A DNA stretch of 64,000 bases, taken from NCBI GenBank assembly GCA_035235625.1, contig CP141143.1, positions 46,485,178-46,549,177 on the forward strand, read 5' to 3'. The DNA is from Saururus chinensis (lineage: Eukaryota; Streptophyta; Magnoliopsida; Piperales; Saururaceae). The notes below the pieces were generated by a model that was not told where the DNA came from, ran no database searches, and saw nothing but the letters and a program-made list of their open reading frames with translations. Position 1 is the first letter of the stretch. Every line of letters begins with the position of its first letter. This document shows, one piece after another, positions 34,568 to 46,733 of the stretch. A program made the position numbers and the translations under genes.

Positions 34568-37254
34568 CACTACAATAAAATATAGTATTAGCGGTGCTTA
34601 ATAAAGCGTCGCTAAAAATAACTATTTGCGACGTATAAAAAAGTGTCACAAAAAAATATAACTATTAGCGACACATTTTGATATGCGTTACTAATAGTCA
34701 TATATTAGTGATGCATAGTTCAAAGCATCGCTAATACTAACCCTATTAGCGACTTTTTATTATCTATTTGTGATGCTTTGTAAAACCATCGCTATTAGCT
34801 TTATCAATAGCGACACTTATACACAAGCGTCGCTAATAGTACTACTATTAGCGACGCTTAGTAAAGTGTCACTAATAGTTATCAATTAAAACAAAAACAA
34901 AAAAAATTTTAAATTATTAGCGATGCTTTTGCATAAGTGTCGCAAATATGATTTCTAATAGCGACGTTTATTATCAAGCATCGCTAATAGCTTTATTAAT
35001 TAATTTTATTTAATTAATAAATATTAAAAAATTATAATAAACTTTCTAAATATAATAGATTTTATTCTATATTTACTATTTGTATATACAATAAATAAAT
35101 ATTAATTTTTTAATAAAAACTAGTGTTAATAATATAATATATTAAACTTTTACTATTTATATATAATATATTTTATTTATTAAATTTTATTATTAATTTT
35201 AAAATATAATTTATAATTAAAGAGAGAGTGAAGTGAGAGAGAGGGATCGAAGAGAGAGAGGGGGAGGTGAGAGAGTGAGGAGAGAGAAAGGGTGGAGAGA
35301 GAGGGTGGAGAGAGGGAGGAGAGAGAGGGGAGGTAAAAGAGAGAGAGAGGGGAGGGAAAAGAGAGCGAGAGGCGAGGGAAGAGAGAGAGGAATAAGACAG
35401 AGAGGAAGAGGAGAGAGATAGAGATAGGAGAGGGAGAGAGGAGAGGGAAGAGAGAGTGAAATTTTATTTTATTTTTTTAAAATTTTTTATTAATTTTTTT
35501 ATTTTTAAAATAAAAAATTTAAATAAAATAAAATAATAATAGCGACGTATAGCTTTATATGTCGCTATTAATATTTTTATTTAATTTCTTTTTTTTTATT
35601 TTTAAAATTAATTTTAAAGAAAAAAAATCTTAAAAATTTGAAATTAGAGGAGAGAGGGGAGGGAAGAGAAAGAAGATAGAGACAAGGGAGAGAGAGGAGA
35701 GAGAGAGGGCGGAGAGAGAGAAGGGAGAGAGGGAGAGAGGAGAGAGATAGGGAGATCTAGAGAGAGGCAGGGAGTGAGAGAGGAGAGAGAGAGAATGAAG
35801 AGAGACGGGAGAGAGAAGGGGGAGAGAGAGAGAGAAGGGAGAGAGAGGGTAGAGAGAGAGGAGAGGGGAGGGAAGAGAGAGGAATTTTATTTTATTTTTT
35901 AAAATTTTTTTATTTTAAAAATAAAAAATAAAAATAAAAATAATAATAATAGTGACATATAGCTTTATACGTCGCTATTAGTACACGTATTAGCGACATA
36001 TATATATGTCGCTATTAGTACACGTATTAGCGACGTATAAAGATATACGTCGCTAATACATGTACTAATAGCGATGTATATAACTATCCTTCGCTATTAG
36101 TATTTTTATTTAATTATTTTTTTATTTTTAAAATTAATTTTAAAGAATAAAAAATCTTAAAAATTCGAAATTAGAGGAGAGAGGGGAGGGAAAAGAGAGA
36201 GGAGAGAGAGACAAGGTAGAGAGAGAGGAGACAGAGAGGGAGGAGAGAGAGAAGGGAGAGAGGGAGAGAGAGGAGAGAGAGATAGGGAGATCGAAAGAGA
36301 GGGAGGAGGGAGAGAGAGAGACGGGTGAGAGAAGGGGGAGAGAGAGAGAAGGGAGAGAGGGTAGAGAGAGAGAGGAGGGGAGGGGAGGGGAGAGAGAGGA
36401 ATTTTATGTTTTTTAGAAATTTTTTATTAATATTTATTATTTTAATAATATAATTAAAATAAAATACTAATAACGACGTATAGCTTTATACGTCGCTATT
36501 AGTACCTGTATTAGTGACATCTAAAACTATACGTCACTAATATGTGTACTAATAGCGACATATATAATTATGCGTCGCTATTAGTATTTTTTTTAAAATT
36601 AATTTTAAAAAATTAAAATTTGAGGAGAGAGGGGGCGGAAGAGAGAGACAAGGGAGAGAGGACAGAGAGAGGGCAGAGAGAGGAGAGAGAGGGGAGAGAG
36701 AGATAGGGAGATCTAGAGAGAGGGAAGAGGGAGAGAGAGAGGGAGAGGGAGAGAGAGAGAGAAGGGAGAGAGAGGGTAGAGAGAGAGAGAGGAGAGGGGA
36801 GGGAAGAAAGAGAGGAATTTTATTTTGATTTTTTAAAAAGTTTTTTTTTTTTAAAATAAAAAATAAAATTAAAATAAAATACTTATAACGACGTATATCT
36901 TTATACGTCGCTATTAGTACATGTATTAGCGACGTATATAACTATCCATCGCTATTAGTATTTTTATTTAATTCTTTTTTATTTTTAAAATAAATTTTAA
37001 AGAATAAAAAATCTTAAAAATTTGAAATTAGAGGAGAGAGAGGGGAGGGAAGAGAATAGGTGAGAGAGAAGTGAGAGACAAGGGAGAGAGAGATAGGGAG
37101 ATCTAGAGAGAGAGAGTAGGGAGAGAGGGAGGAGAGAGAAGGGAGAGAGAGAGAAGGGAGGGAGAGGAGAGAGAGAAGGGAGAAAGAGAAAAGAGAGAGA
37201 CAAGGGAGAGAGAGAGAGGAGAGAGAGAGAAGGGAGAGAGAAGGGAGATGGAAG
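34568..37254. mobile_element. CACTA-type element, right end missing
   Basis: The left terminus CACTACAATAAAATATAG is followed by many TTAGCGACGCTTA / AGCGTCGCTAA words to about 34990, then four to five GA-array modules separated by AT blocks and TAGCGACGTATA...TACGTCGCTATTA palindromes. The plan is as in 20629-25092 but without the GC-rich core. The GA arrays stop at about 37254 and no inverted CACTA end was found, so the element looks truncated or its end is replaced. Confidence 0.7.
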
Positions 37255-38124
37255 TTTCTAAGTAAGATTGTAAGCATAAATTTCTGAGCAAGAATATGAG
37301 TGTAAGGGTGTACGAGTAAAGTCATACGAGTAAGATTGTATTAGTAAGGTCATACGAGTAAAGTCGTATGAGCATGTGTAAGTTGTATGATTAAGTATAT
37401 GATTGTACGAATAAGTTCGTAAGATTGATTAAGATTATAAGTACAATATTAGTTTGATATGTATTTGACATGATTGTATGAGTATGCGCATGTTTATTAT
37501 ATGTCTGCCTGTTCCATTTTTGAGTTGCATAAATATATTTTTGTATGGACTTACAGAGTATTCACTATTTAGAATTCCTCTACTGGTATTTTCTTATTGA
37601 GTATAAAAATACTCATTTACCCTATATTTAGTCCGATGGTCGCACGCTTTTGGAGGTTTGCAACTAAGAGCTCTTAAAGATAGATGTTTGTTCCCTTGAG
37701 TGGATTGATTTTCTTTAACTAGGTATATCATCGACTCACTGCGAGTATTATTTTGTGTTAGGATCTGATGTATTGGGTGAGATGAGAATTAAAGTATTTA
37801 TGCTTTCTGGACTTGTAATTTGGATTAGTCTATGAACTATTTTTAGGACTTGTACTAAGGGATGTCTGGGATAGATTTGTATTTAAAGCCCATGATTATG
37901 GTCATTTATTCGTCGAGTAGTGCTTAAAGATGTTTGATTTAGTTACATAATGTTTGCTCAAATTAGTAAAAAATTTAGATGGAAGAAATTGATGTGTAAT
38001 ATTTAAAATTATAAATTGATTTCACATGTTTGTATTTCATAATTTTTCTAATTTACAACTGTTATTGGAATAATTTTTAGTGAATTTTTAAGAAAATATG
38101 ATAAAAAATCTCGGGAGTTACATT
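37255..38124 (+). mobile_element. Possible truncated gypsy LTR
   Basis: The stretch opens with repeated CGAGTAAG(A/G)T words (37300-37410). It continues with a TTACAGAGTATTCACTATTT / TACTCATTTACCC passage that I associate with chromovirus LTRs, and ends AATCTCGGGAGTTACA. No matching start, partner or target duplication was found. Confidence 0.35.
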
Positions 38125-38148
38125 TCTCTTCATCCCTAACTTACACTG

Positions 38149-38310
38149 ACCTCAACATTGAGTCTTGTGAACTTTGGCGTCCCTCCCATTGCCATTGATC
38201 AACACAGGCTCGCCGACATCTTGAAAGAGAAGAATGCAGACCATCTCAAGTTGTTTAGTGGCCTACATGGGCTCACTGCTCAACTTGAAACCAGTACATA
38301 CCAAGGTATT
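38149..38310 (+). pseudogene. Exon fragment resembling plant Ca2+-ATPase N-terminus
   Basis: The frame reads LSLVNFGVPPIAIDQHRLAD, ILKEKNADHLKLFSG and LHGLTAQLETSTYQGI. The pattern ID..RLA.I.KEKN...L...GG..GL...LET....GI recalls the N-terminal region of autoinhibited P2B calcium pumps of the ACA12/13 type. The match is short and from memory, and no membrane segments follow. The continuation to 38445 shifts frame (LQFHYLPKAREDPKG). Confidence 0.35.
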
Positions 38311-39029
38311 AGTAGCTACCCATTTAATCTCCTCCATAGGCAACAACCTTCAGTTCCATTACCTTCCAAAAGCCAGAGAGGACCCCAAGGGAAGAAGTCA
38401 TCTCATGCAAGAGTATACACTGCAGGTAGGAGGAGGCTAGGGTAAGAGAGGACACCACTGAAGGGATACATTTGGGGCAGGAGAGGATGTCAACTAAGGG
38501 AGGCAGCCCGGCCAAAGAAGACGTTGGCAGATGAAGCTCTCTAATTTGAAAACTTAAGTTAACAGTTACCCACTTTTAGTTTGAAATTATGCTTAAATAG
38601 TAATTATCCACTTTTAATTGAAAAGTTTGCTTCACATGAAAATTTATAGTAAGAAGGCATTTTAGGCCTTTTATAATGTGCGCAAGTCTAATTTCTGAAA
38701 TCGAGATCTACTTGCCTATTTTAGTATTTTCGCCTTTTATGAGGTCTATTTTGGAAAAAAAAAATTGGCGGAGAGGAAAGACCACCTTTTACTTGCACAA
38801 AGAACCTCATGACGTATTCAGTTTCGTGATGAATAAAATTGGGCATATTTTTCTCATCCGTATCAATTAAATACAGCATGATTATATTATTGTAAATACA
38901 ATAAAATGATTATATTGTAGATTCTAGCTAGGCACATACAACAAGATTATGCTACCCTAATTAATACTACATTCAGAATCCAGGTAACCGAGTAATTAGA
39001 TTCAATAACAGTTCCATATGAACAAGAAT
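38311..39029. other. Spacer, no gene seen
   Basis: This is AT-rich after 38520. A plus-strand frame at 38676-38870 has no recognisable content. Confidence 0.4.
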
Positions 39030-39840
39030 CAACCAAAAACTGCACTTGCGGCGGTGGAACTGGCTCAGCCTCTCCACGCGCACGCTAACACGTCCCGACT
39101 TCGCTCTTCCCCCTCCCTCTCCATCTCCTATTACGGTCGTTGTCGACTTTGCTTCAACGCCGAAGCTACTCTTCCTCTTCTTGAACATTCTGGGAAGCTT
39201 CGCCACGAGGGCTTCCAGACCTCATCCTCCACCGGAGCTGGGCCAACCTCCGTCTAGCTAGCACTTGGAGATGTCAGAGGATCATTGTCCTCCATCTGAT
39301 TTGCCCTCCCTGCACAAACCCTAGCTTCCACTCCTGCAGCACCATGACTTCGCCCCGTAGATTCCCCCACTCTTCCTCCAGCGCACAAGAGACTTCCAAA
39401 TCCCGGACAACTTGGCGGATCTGAGGTGGCCATTCCAGCTTCGGAGTTCACTGTCGGTTTTGGTGTGGCGAGTTTTAGGTTCTCGGCAATGGCGGCATTT
39501 GCGGGCTTGGAGGTGTTTGACCTTGGCCCAATAGTTTGGGACAAGGCTTGGCACCTCGTCACGATTCTGCTGCAACTCTGTCGGCCTGCTGCTCCGAAGG
39601 AGCTGGCGGAGAGGTGCCTCTTGTTCTATGCTTCGCCGGACTTCGTCGTGTTCCTCTGTACAATTCCAGAGTCGCCTCTCTCCTTGACCGCTGAGCGGCT
39701 GGTTTATGACCCGTTATCTGTCTTTTCGGTTGTTGGGAAGTACGACACCGGTGGTGCTGCATGGTTTGCGGCGAAGACATGTAGAGTTAGTCCCACATTG
39801 CAGGAAAGATTTTGGGAAGATTTTTCCTGACGACGGCGCA
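39030..39840 (+). other. GC-rich island, possible captured exon, unrecognised
   Basis: GC-rich DNA with long overlapping frames on both strands. Plus-strand frames include one at 39046-39261 (FASTPKLLFLFLNILGS) and a 134-codon frame at 39426-39830 (LVTILLQLCRPAAPKELAER, LLFYASPDFVVFLC). The composition is typical of a host exon, but I recognise no domain and cannot choose a strand with confidence. Confidence 0.25.
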
Positions 39841-40019
39841 GCCTCTGTTTTCCTACCGTCTGCCAACCTCTCTTAGCGAGAGGTTGAAGACGACACTCAT
39901 AAGCGGGCGGGTAGTCTTTGCAACAGGGTTTTCCAACACTATAAGGAAAGAAATTGAGCTCCACAATACTTCCAACAATGATGTAGTGGGGAAGACGATG
40001 GAGCCAGCTAAACCATGAT

Positions 40020-40709
40020 GAAATAACGCTCCTAACAATGCCTTGGTCTACCTTCAATCTACCATGACACCTTCTTTATATAGAAGAAGGGTCAGGAAGC
40101 CTAGTACTACTAGGACTAGCCCGATCATAGTTACAAATTCGGAATCTTACATCCCTGCCCCATTACAGATAGGAAACCATCTCATACACATGCTTAAAAT
40201 AGTCCCAAATGAGTCCTAACCCAACTAGAAGTCCAGCTGAGCCCTCCTTTAAGTGTCCTACCTCTCCTAGCATTCCTCGAACTCCTACTCTAGTTAGAAG
40301 TCCTCTGCTCGCATGCCTTCTTGTCTTAGCAGAGTCTTGGTTGTGTCCTCTTCTTGTATGGAATCCTTGTCCAGCTAGGATTCGGCCGTCTTGAGCAATC
40401 CGAACTTGTTTACAATCCTACTTGCATTAGGCCTCCAAGGCGACTCCTAGTTGCATTAGGAAACATGGGAATGAATCAACAGCCACAACTATCGTCTCCT
40501 ACTTCAAGTAGGAGTTATTTGTGAGGGTCCTGGCCTGTCTAGGAACTATCCTAGGCAATGACACCCATCTTGCCATCGAATCCTACTCCAAGTAGGACTT
40601 GTGTATGAGTCTGCTAATGCCTCCATTTCTCACTTTTCCCTTTAGCTATCTACTCGCCAAACTGAAACTCAACCACCCTTTAGCCTATTTCGTGGCTAGG
40701 GGTCTAACA
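40020..40709. mobile_element. LTR fragment related to 12672-13512
   Basis: It shares inverted words of the form TCCTA(C/G)T..AAGTAGGA with the solo LTR at 12672-13512 and has the same kind of end (GGGGTCTAACA). The 5' part and target duplication are not found. A TATA-like TTTATATAGAAG lies near 40075. Confidence 0.45.
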
Positions 40710-42786
40710 ATGTAAGCCATAAAAGGTTGAATCTTAAGCATTACAGTATTATGAAGAAAAACTTCTAGAAGTAGGAACCTTAATAATGTGGGTGTTACAT
40801 GTGTAAGTTCTCATTTCATTAGCACATTTTCTTTACAAAATCTTCAAGAAACAAATCATGAAAATTTTCCTAAATGTTATACATACACAAGAGCAGAAAG
40901 ATGAATAAACAATTCAACAAAAAAATAGACAAAGGCACCAAAAATGCCTCCAATATGTGGAGCAAACATATTTAAAAAGGAAATATTTATATAACACCCA
41001 TTTTCATCATAATGCCATGTGGTACTTTAATTCTTTACCTGGTTCTTTTGAGTCAACAAATGTGAAACCAACCTATCACTTGAAACAAATCTTTAAGTGA
41101 TTTATGGACATCATTATACAGCTGCATGACATGATCTCTTTCTAATTATATGAACTAAGTTAGGTTTGGGTATGCATGGGTCGGGTCAATAGGTTACTAT
41201 TTATTAAAGTGAACAAGTGAAGATGTTGTTGGGTTTGGTTTTGCCAAGTAGTAACCTGATAACCAAGCTCGACATGACCCACATACACCAAACCCTTACC
41301 TAACCCAATTTGACTCATATATAATAAATTTATTGTTATTTTTTATAATTATTTAAAAACACTTGATGACATATACAAAATACATGAAAATTTAAAATAA
41401 TTATTCATTTTTATCTCTTACCTATAAAAAAATTAATATTTATTATCATAATGTGAAAAAGTATAATAAGATATATTTATAAATAACTTTATTTGGGTTG
41501 GGTCTAGTTGGATGACCTAAAACCCAAACTGAGTAGCTATTTAATTTGAATTTAGAAATTAAAACATGATTTATTAGGGTCTAGTTAGTTTGGGTTTTAC
41601 CATATATCTGACTGGCTGACTCAAGAGATAACCCTTCTAGGAAGGTTTGTGGCTGTTATAGTTATATGTGATTGAGTAAAAATGTCTCACTTGTATTAGT
41701 ACCCAACTAAATATACATATAAATTTGTAATTTTTACAGTTTTACTTTTTATTTTGATAATTACTTGCTCTCAAAATTTTTATAAGTTAATAGATAAAAC
41801 TAAATAATTATTTAAATTTTTTAGTATTTATTTTTATAATAAGTTGATTTTTCAAGTTTTCTAAATATTTGAATTGGGCTATATTTTGGTATGCATGGAT
41901 CAGGTTGATAAGTTACTATTTTTTAAATGAAAACATGTTCGGGCTTTAGATAACCTAACCCGAGGGTGGTGACTTGACTTTCTCACTAACATCGAGTGTT
42001 GATAACAATGCATCTGATTTAGTGTTATATGAATTTTAATTTTATTGTGTCATTTAGGGAAACAAGCACCATATCATAGATGAACTAAGGCCGATCCAAC
42101 CCTAATGGATCTGGGTTTGGTTTTCTAAATTCAACTTAAATAGTTATTCGAATCAAGTTCATGATTTATGTGATCCAACTCAACCCAATTAAACTTTTCA
42201 AATATAATTTTTTATTTTTAAAATAACCCAACAGATTTTTACTATGCAAGTAATTTTTTACAAAGATAAAAAATATGTTTTAACAATTTAAATTCTAAAT
42301 TAGTAATTCATGTTGGGTTCAGGTTAAGCTCATTTAGGTCGGGATTAGGCTTAATTGGCCTATTAGGGTTAAGTTAGAGTTACCATTTCTTAAACGGTAT
42401 TGAGATCGAGTTTACCAAAACCCCATGACATCCATAACTAGGTCATTTAATTCAAATATATACACATATGCACAAAGAGACCTGCATTAAGCGTAACCCT
42501 CATCTTTGATTGGTTTAATATTTGTGCCCAATATTGTCTATACTATAAAATTTTAATGCACACAACACGCGTATGTGTAAATTAAATGTTTGTTGTGAGT
42601 GAGTCTCGGATCTAATTAATACATAAATTGTATAGTAAAATTGAAAATACTTCTTCACTATTCAATGTGATAATTTTACATGTTTTTTTGTTATTTTTTC
42701 TTAATTTAAGATTATATTATAATTATTGTCTATATAAAATATGTTACCAAAGTTTTCACATTAAATGCCGCTACATGTGTTGCTTA
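40710..42786. other. AT-rich intergenic DNA with GGGTTGGGTC-type words
   Basis: No gene is seen. A phrase GGT(A/T)TGCATGG(G/A)TC(G/A)GGTTGATA occurs near 41170 and 41890 with similar continuation, a diverged internal duplication. Words such as AACCCGA and GGGTTTGG recur in both senses. Confidence 0.4.
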
Positions 42787-43083
42787 TTTTTTGAAAAAAT
42801 TATTAAATTAGTGGCGGTCAGGAAAATTTTTTGAAAATTATTAAATAAATGGCGCGATGCGTAAAAGGTTTATAGTGGTGTTTTACGATACTATCTAGTG
42901 GCACTTTTGTAGAATGCCAAGGGCCGCTAATGACATTTTTTAGTGGCAATCTTACAAAAATACCGCTGTTATTAGATCTTTAGCGGCACTTTATTAGAGT
43001 ACCATTAGTTGGTGAATTTTCAGCCGTGCTCTGATCAAATAGCTGCTAAAAATATGTCGCTAAATGTCTACTTTCTCGTAGTG
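42787..43083. repeat. CACTA-type right-end remnant
   Basis: Words TAGTGGCACTTTT and AGCGGCACTTTAT alternate in both senses and the piece ends CTACTTTCTCGTAGTG, an inverted CACTA-class terminus (CACTACGAGAAAG). No left terminus was found. Confidence 0.55.
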
Positions 43084-43353
43084 GAATTTCAGCCTCCTCG
43101 TCTTTGAACATTCCCATGACATTGACTGGGGCCATGTTCGAATGGTGTCAGATATGTATCTAAATTTAGACATAATCGATGCTTATACATTTCATATGCA
43201 AAATTAAGTTGGCCGATCAAGGATTAATCATTGCAATCTCAGCATAATGGTGGTCTCACCACGAGAAGATCGTCGATTTGGGAAAGGCAAGTCCTTTCCA
43301 TCTTAAGCTTCAAAGCTGGTTAACAGAGAGGTGGAGAAATCCGGTACTGATCT

Positions 43354-43423
43354 GGTTATATGTCCTCCGTCCCTCCTCTCTTATCTGTTCACATAAGAGA
43401 GGAGGGACGGAGGACATATAACC
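43354..43423. repeat. Perfect 31-bp inverted repeat, 8-base loop
   Basis: The left arm 43354-43384 (GGTTATATGTCCTCCGTCCC and on to CTTAT) and right arm 43393-43423 are exact reverse complements around CTGTTCAC. The arm contains CTCCGTCCCTCC, resembling Stowaway-type ends. No coding content. Confidence 0.95.
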
Positions 43424-43529
43424 GATTGGGGTAATCCAACTCCTCTTAATAATCTTTTATACAACCACTGAGAAGGGGGAAAGTAATGTACTTACCCAAC
43501 AAGGGGAATTTACAGAAGTACCATCCCAG

Positions 43530-46500
43530 CAAAATAAGTAAGTTGCCGCTGGCCACTAAGATAGACAGCTTCTAAAAATTAACACTAGACTATTAATAAT
43601 GCTCAACCTTTAATTTGTACTTACATAGACCGAATCTCCTTATGGACCATCTTCATATGCAAAATACCAACTTTAAACTGTTCAAAATTCCTCTTCATAT
43701 TTCACTTGAGCGAGCAGATGCCATGTCATGAGAATTAAACTTCATGTTTATCCTTCATCTTGTATTTGTGGCTAAGGATGAGGAATTTGTCATCCACTAT
43801 TTTATCCCGTCCACCCCACAGTCCCACCTTTTAGTTCTGTACAGGAGGGGTGGGCTGCAAAAAGAATGGGTGACATGCTCCTCATCCTTTACTAATACTT
43901 ACATATGCAAAAGTAATTAAATTTTACTGTTCTAGAATAGTAGAAAAATTCTATTCCATAATAATAAAATTTTAGTATTTAAGTACCTAGGCAATGGAAA
44001 AAGAACAATGATCATCATCTGCTTGGTGAAAATCATGTGAATTGGAAATTGCCAATGCAGATTTTTTTACCTGTAGCAGGGTGAGCATTGAGGAGGGTGG
44101 AAGGTGGAGGACCAAATGAAAACTACAAATAGTCAGTGATATGCTACTAAGATGGAACTTGCAGAACCCAGACATGGAGGAGAAATCTGTTGGATGAAAT
44201 TTTGGTGGACAAAGGTTGAGGCATGAATCTCCGATGAAGAAGGATGACTGAGATGGTAAAAGTTTGGCATTGGCCGAGGTGACAATGAGAGTGATTTAGT
44301 CGGAAAGTTGCAAGTAGTCATCGAAGAAAGTGTCGATGTTGGGGAAGATGACCAAGTTGTCGAGAATGGAAAAGTCTGGTTCCATTTGGGTATCTACTGC
44401 CTGGAAGCACTCATGGAGCTGTGGAACCAGGGGGAGGTCTGGACCAGCTGCCATCACTCAGGCAGAAAAGTCCACCACCGCCCAGTATTGCCATGGTATG
44501 AACGTTGGCATGTACGGGTTGAAGTTGGATTGATGGCGGCCAATTACTATGCTCATTGCTGCTCCACCTCACTAATATGATCGAATGCACATGAGAAAGA
44601 ACAAACATTTTAAAAGAAATGATATTTTTGTCTTTTGCGGAACACTCTCCAATAAAATCACTTTGTGTAAGGAGGTTTTCGTAATATCTATGTTTAATAT
44701 GTTATGATGTCCCTACAATAAAAATGAATATTAGTGACGCAATGTAAAGCATTGCTAAAAACTAATATTTGCGACGCATATAAAAATATCCAAAATTTAA
44801 AATTATTAACGATACTTTTTAAAAAACATCGCTAATAACAGAAGTAGTAGTGATGTTTTGATAAAAGCGTTGCTAATATTACTACTATTTAAGATGCTAT
44901 TAAAAATGCATTGCTAATAGTTTTAAATTTAAAAAATATAGAACTATTTGCGACACTTTTTTAAAAGAGATACAAAAATTATTAATAATGAGGATGCTTT
45001 TATTAAAACGTCCCTAATAATTATACAAGTAACGACACTTAAAAAATGCTTCACAAATAAAATAAAGTAATTTATTTAAAAAAATTAAGACTATTAGTGA
45101 CTTGTTTAAAAAAGTGTGGCAAATAGTTTTATTATCCTATTGTATTTATATTTATTAATTTAATATATAAAAATAAATATAAAAAATTAGTAAATATAAT
45201 ATATTTTATTTAATATTTATATATAATAAATAAATAAAATTCTCCTACTTTATTTCTATTCCTCCTCAAAGCTAAGGCTTACGTTCATGCACGTAAGAGA
45301 AATGAGTAAAGAGAGAACAGAAAGAAGAGAGAGGACAGAGAAGGAGAGGAGAGAGTACTGAAGAGAGAGAGAAAGACGAGAAAGAGAGTGAAGAGAGAGG
45401 AGAAAGAAGAGAGAGTAAAGAGTAGATAGAGCAATGAGAGGAGGGTGAGACGAGAGAGAGAGAAATGGGGTAGAGAGAGGAGAGATAGAAGGGGATGAAA
45501 TTAATTTATAATTTTATAAATTTTGTATTATATATTATATTTTAAAATTAATAAAAAAATTAAAATAAATATATATTAGCTAGGGTTAAGAAATTGGGTT
45601 GCTAAAACCCTAGGTGGTTGCAAAGTATATTCATATGCGTTGCTACAACTAGGGTTCTAGCGACACATTTTTTTAAGTGTTGTTAATATATTTTATTTTA
45701 ATTTTTTCATTAGTTTTTAAATATAACATATAATAAAAGAGTGGGAGAGAGGAGAAAAAGAGAAGAGAAGGGAGAGAATGAAAGAGGGGAGACAAAGAAA
45801 GAAAGTAGAGAGGGAGAGGAGAGAGTGGAGGGAAGAAATTAATTTGGATTTTTAGGAATTTTTAATCACATTAATTTTAAAATTAATAATAAAAATAAAA
45901 TAGATTAACGACACTTAATAAATTTTGTCACTAGTACCCTAGGTATTAGCAATGAATATAAATATGCATCGCTAATACATTTTATTTTAATTGTAAAATA
46001 TAAGATATAATAAAAGCGAGAGAGGAGAGAGAGTGAAAGAGAAGAGAGACAAAGAAGAGAACTAGAGAGAGAAGAGAGGATTAAGAGGAGTGCTAGAGAG
46101 AGGAAAGAGTGGGTAAAGAGAAAGTGAAGAGAGAGAAAGTGAAAAGGAGAGTGAAGAGAAAGAGGTAGAGAGAGGAGATAGAGGAAGAGAGAGAGAGAGG
46201 AAAGAGTGTGAAGAGAGGAGAGAGAGGGTAGAGAGTCAGAGGAAGAGAGGAGTGAGGAGAGAGAGGAGAGTGAGTGGTAGAGAGAGAGGAAAGAGAGTGA
46301 AGAGAGAGGAAAGAGGGGAGAGAGTGTGAAGAGAGAGTGGAAAGAGAGGGTAGAGAGAGAAGAGAGAGGGGAGAGAGAGAAGAGATATGAGAGAAAGAGG
46401 TAGAGAGAGGAACAAAGAGAGTGAAGAGATAGGGTAGGGAGTGAAGAGAGGGAGAGTGAAGAGAGAGAGAGGCGAGAGCATAAAGAGAGAGAAAGAGAGA

Positions 46501-46733
46501 GGAGAGTGTGGGAAGAAAGACAGAGGGTAGAGGGATTTAAAAAAATTAGCATATTTGCAATGCTTATTTAGAAGTGTCGCAAATAGTTATAATAATGGGG
46601 ACACTTATCAGTAAGCATCACAACTGTTATACTATTTGTAATGCTTAGTAATGAGCATGGCAAATAGTATAACATTTTAAAAACATATTTATATTATTTG
46701 CACTGCATACAAGAAGCATCCTAAATATGTAAA
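43530..46733. repeat. Tandem duplication, copy A (~3.2 kb)
   Basis: It starts AAAATAAGTAAGTTGCCGCTGG and matches 46734-50272 in order. It contains a 44010-44600 stretch with open frames but no recognised protein, then a CACTA-type segment from about 44711 (CCCTACAATAAAAATG, a degenerate terminus) with TAGCGACG words and GA-rich arrays at 45290-45490, 45740-45830 and 46010-46530. Confidence 0.85.
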
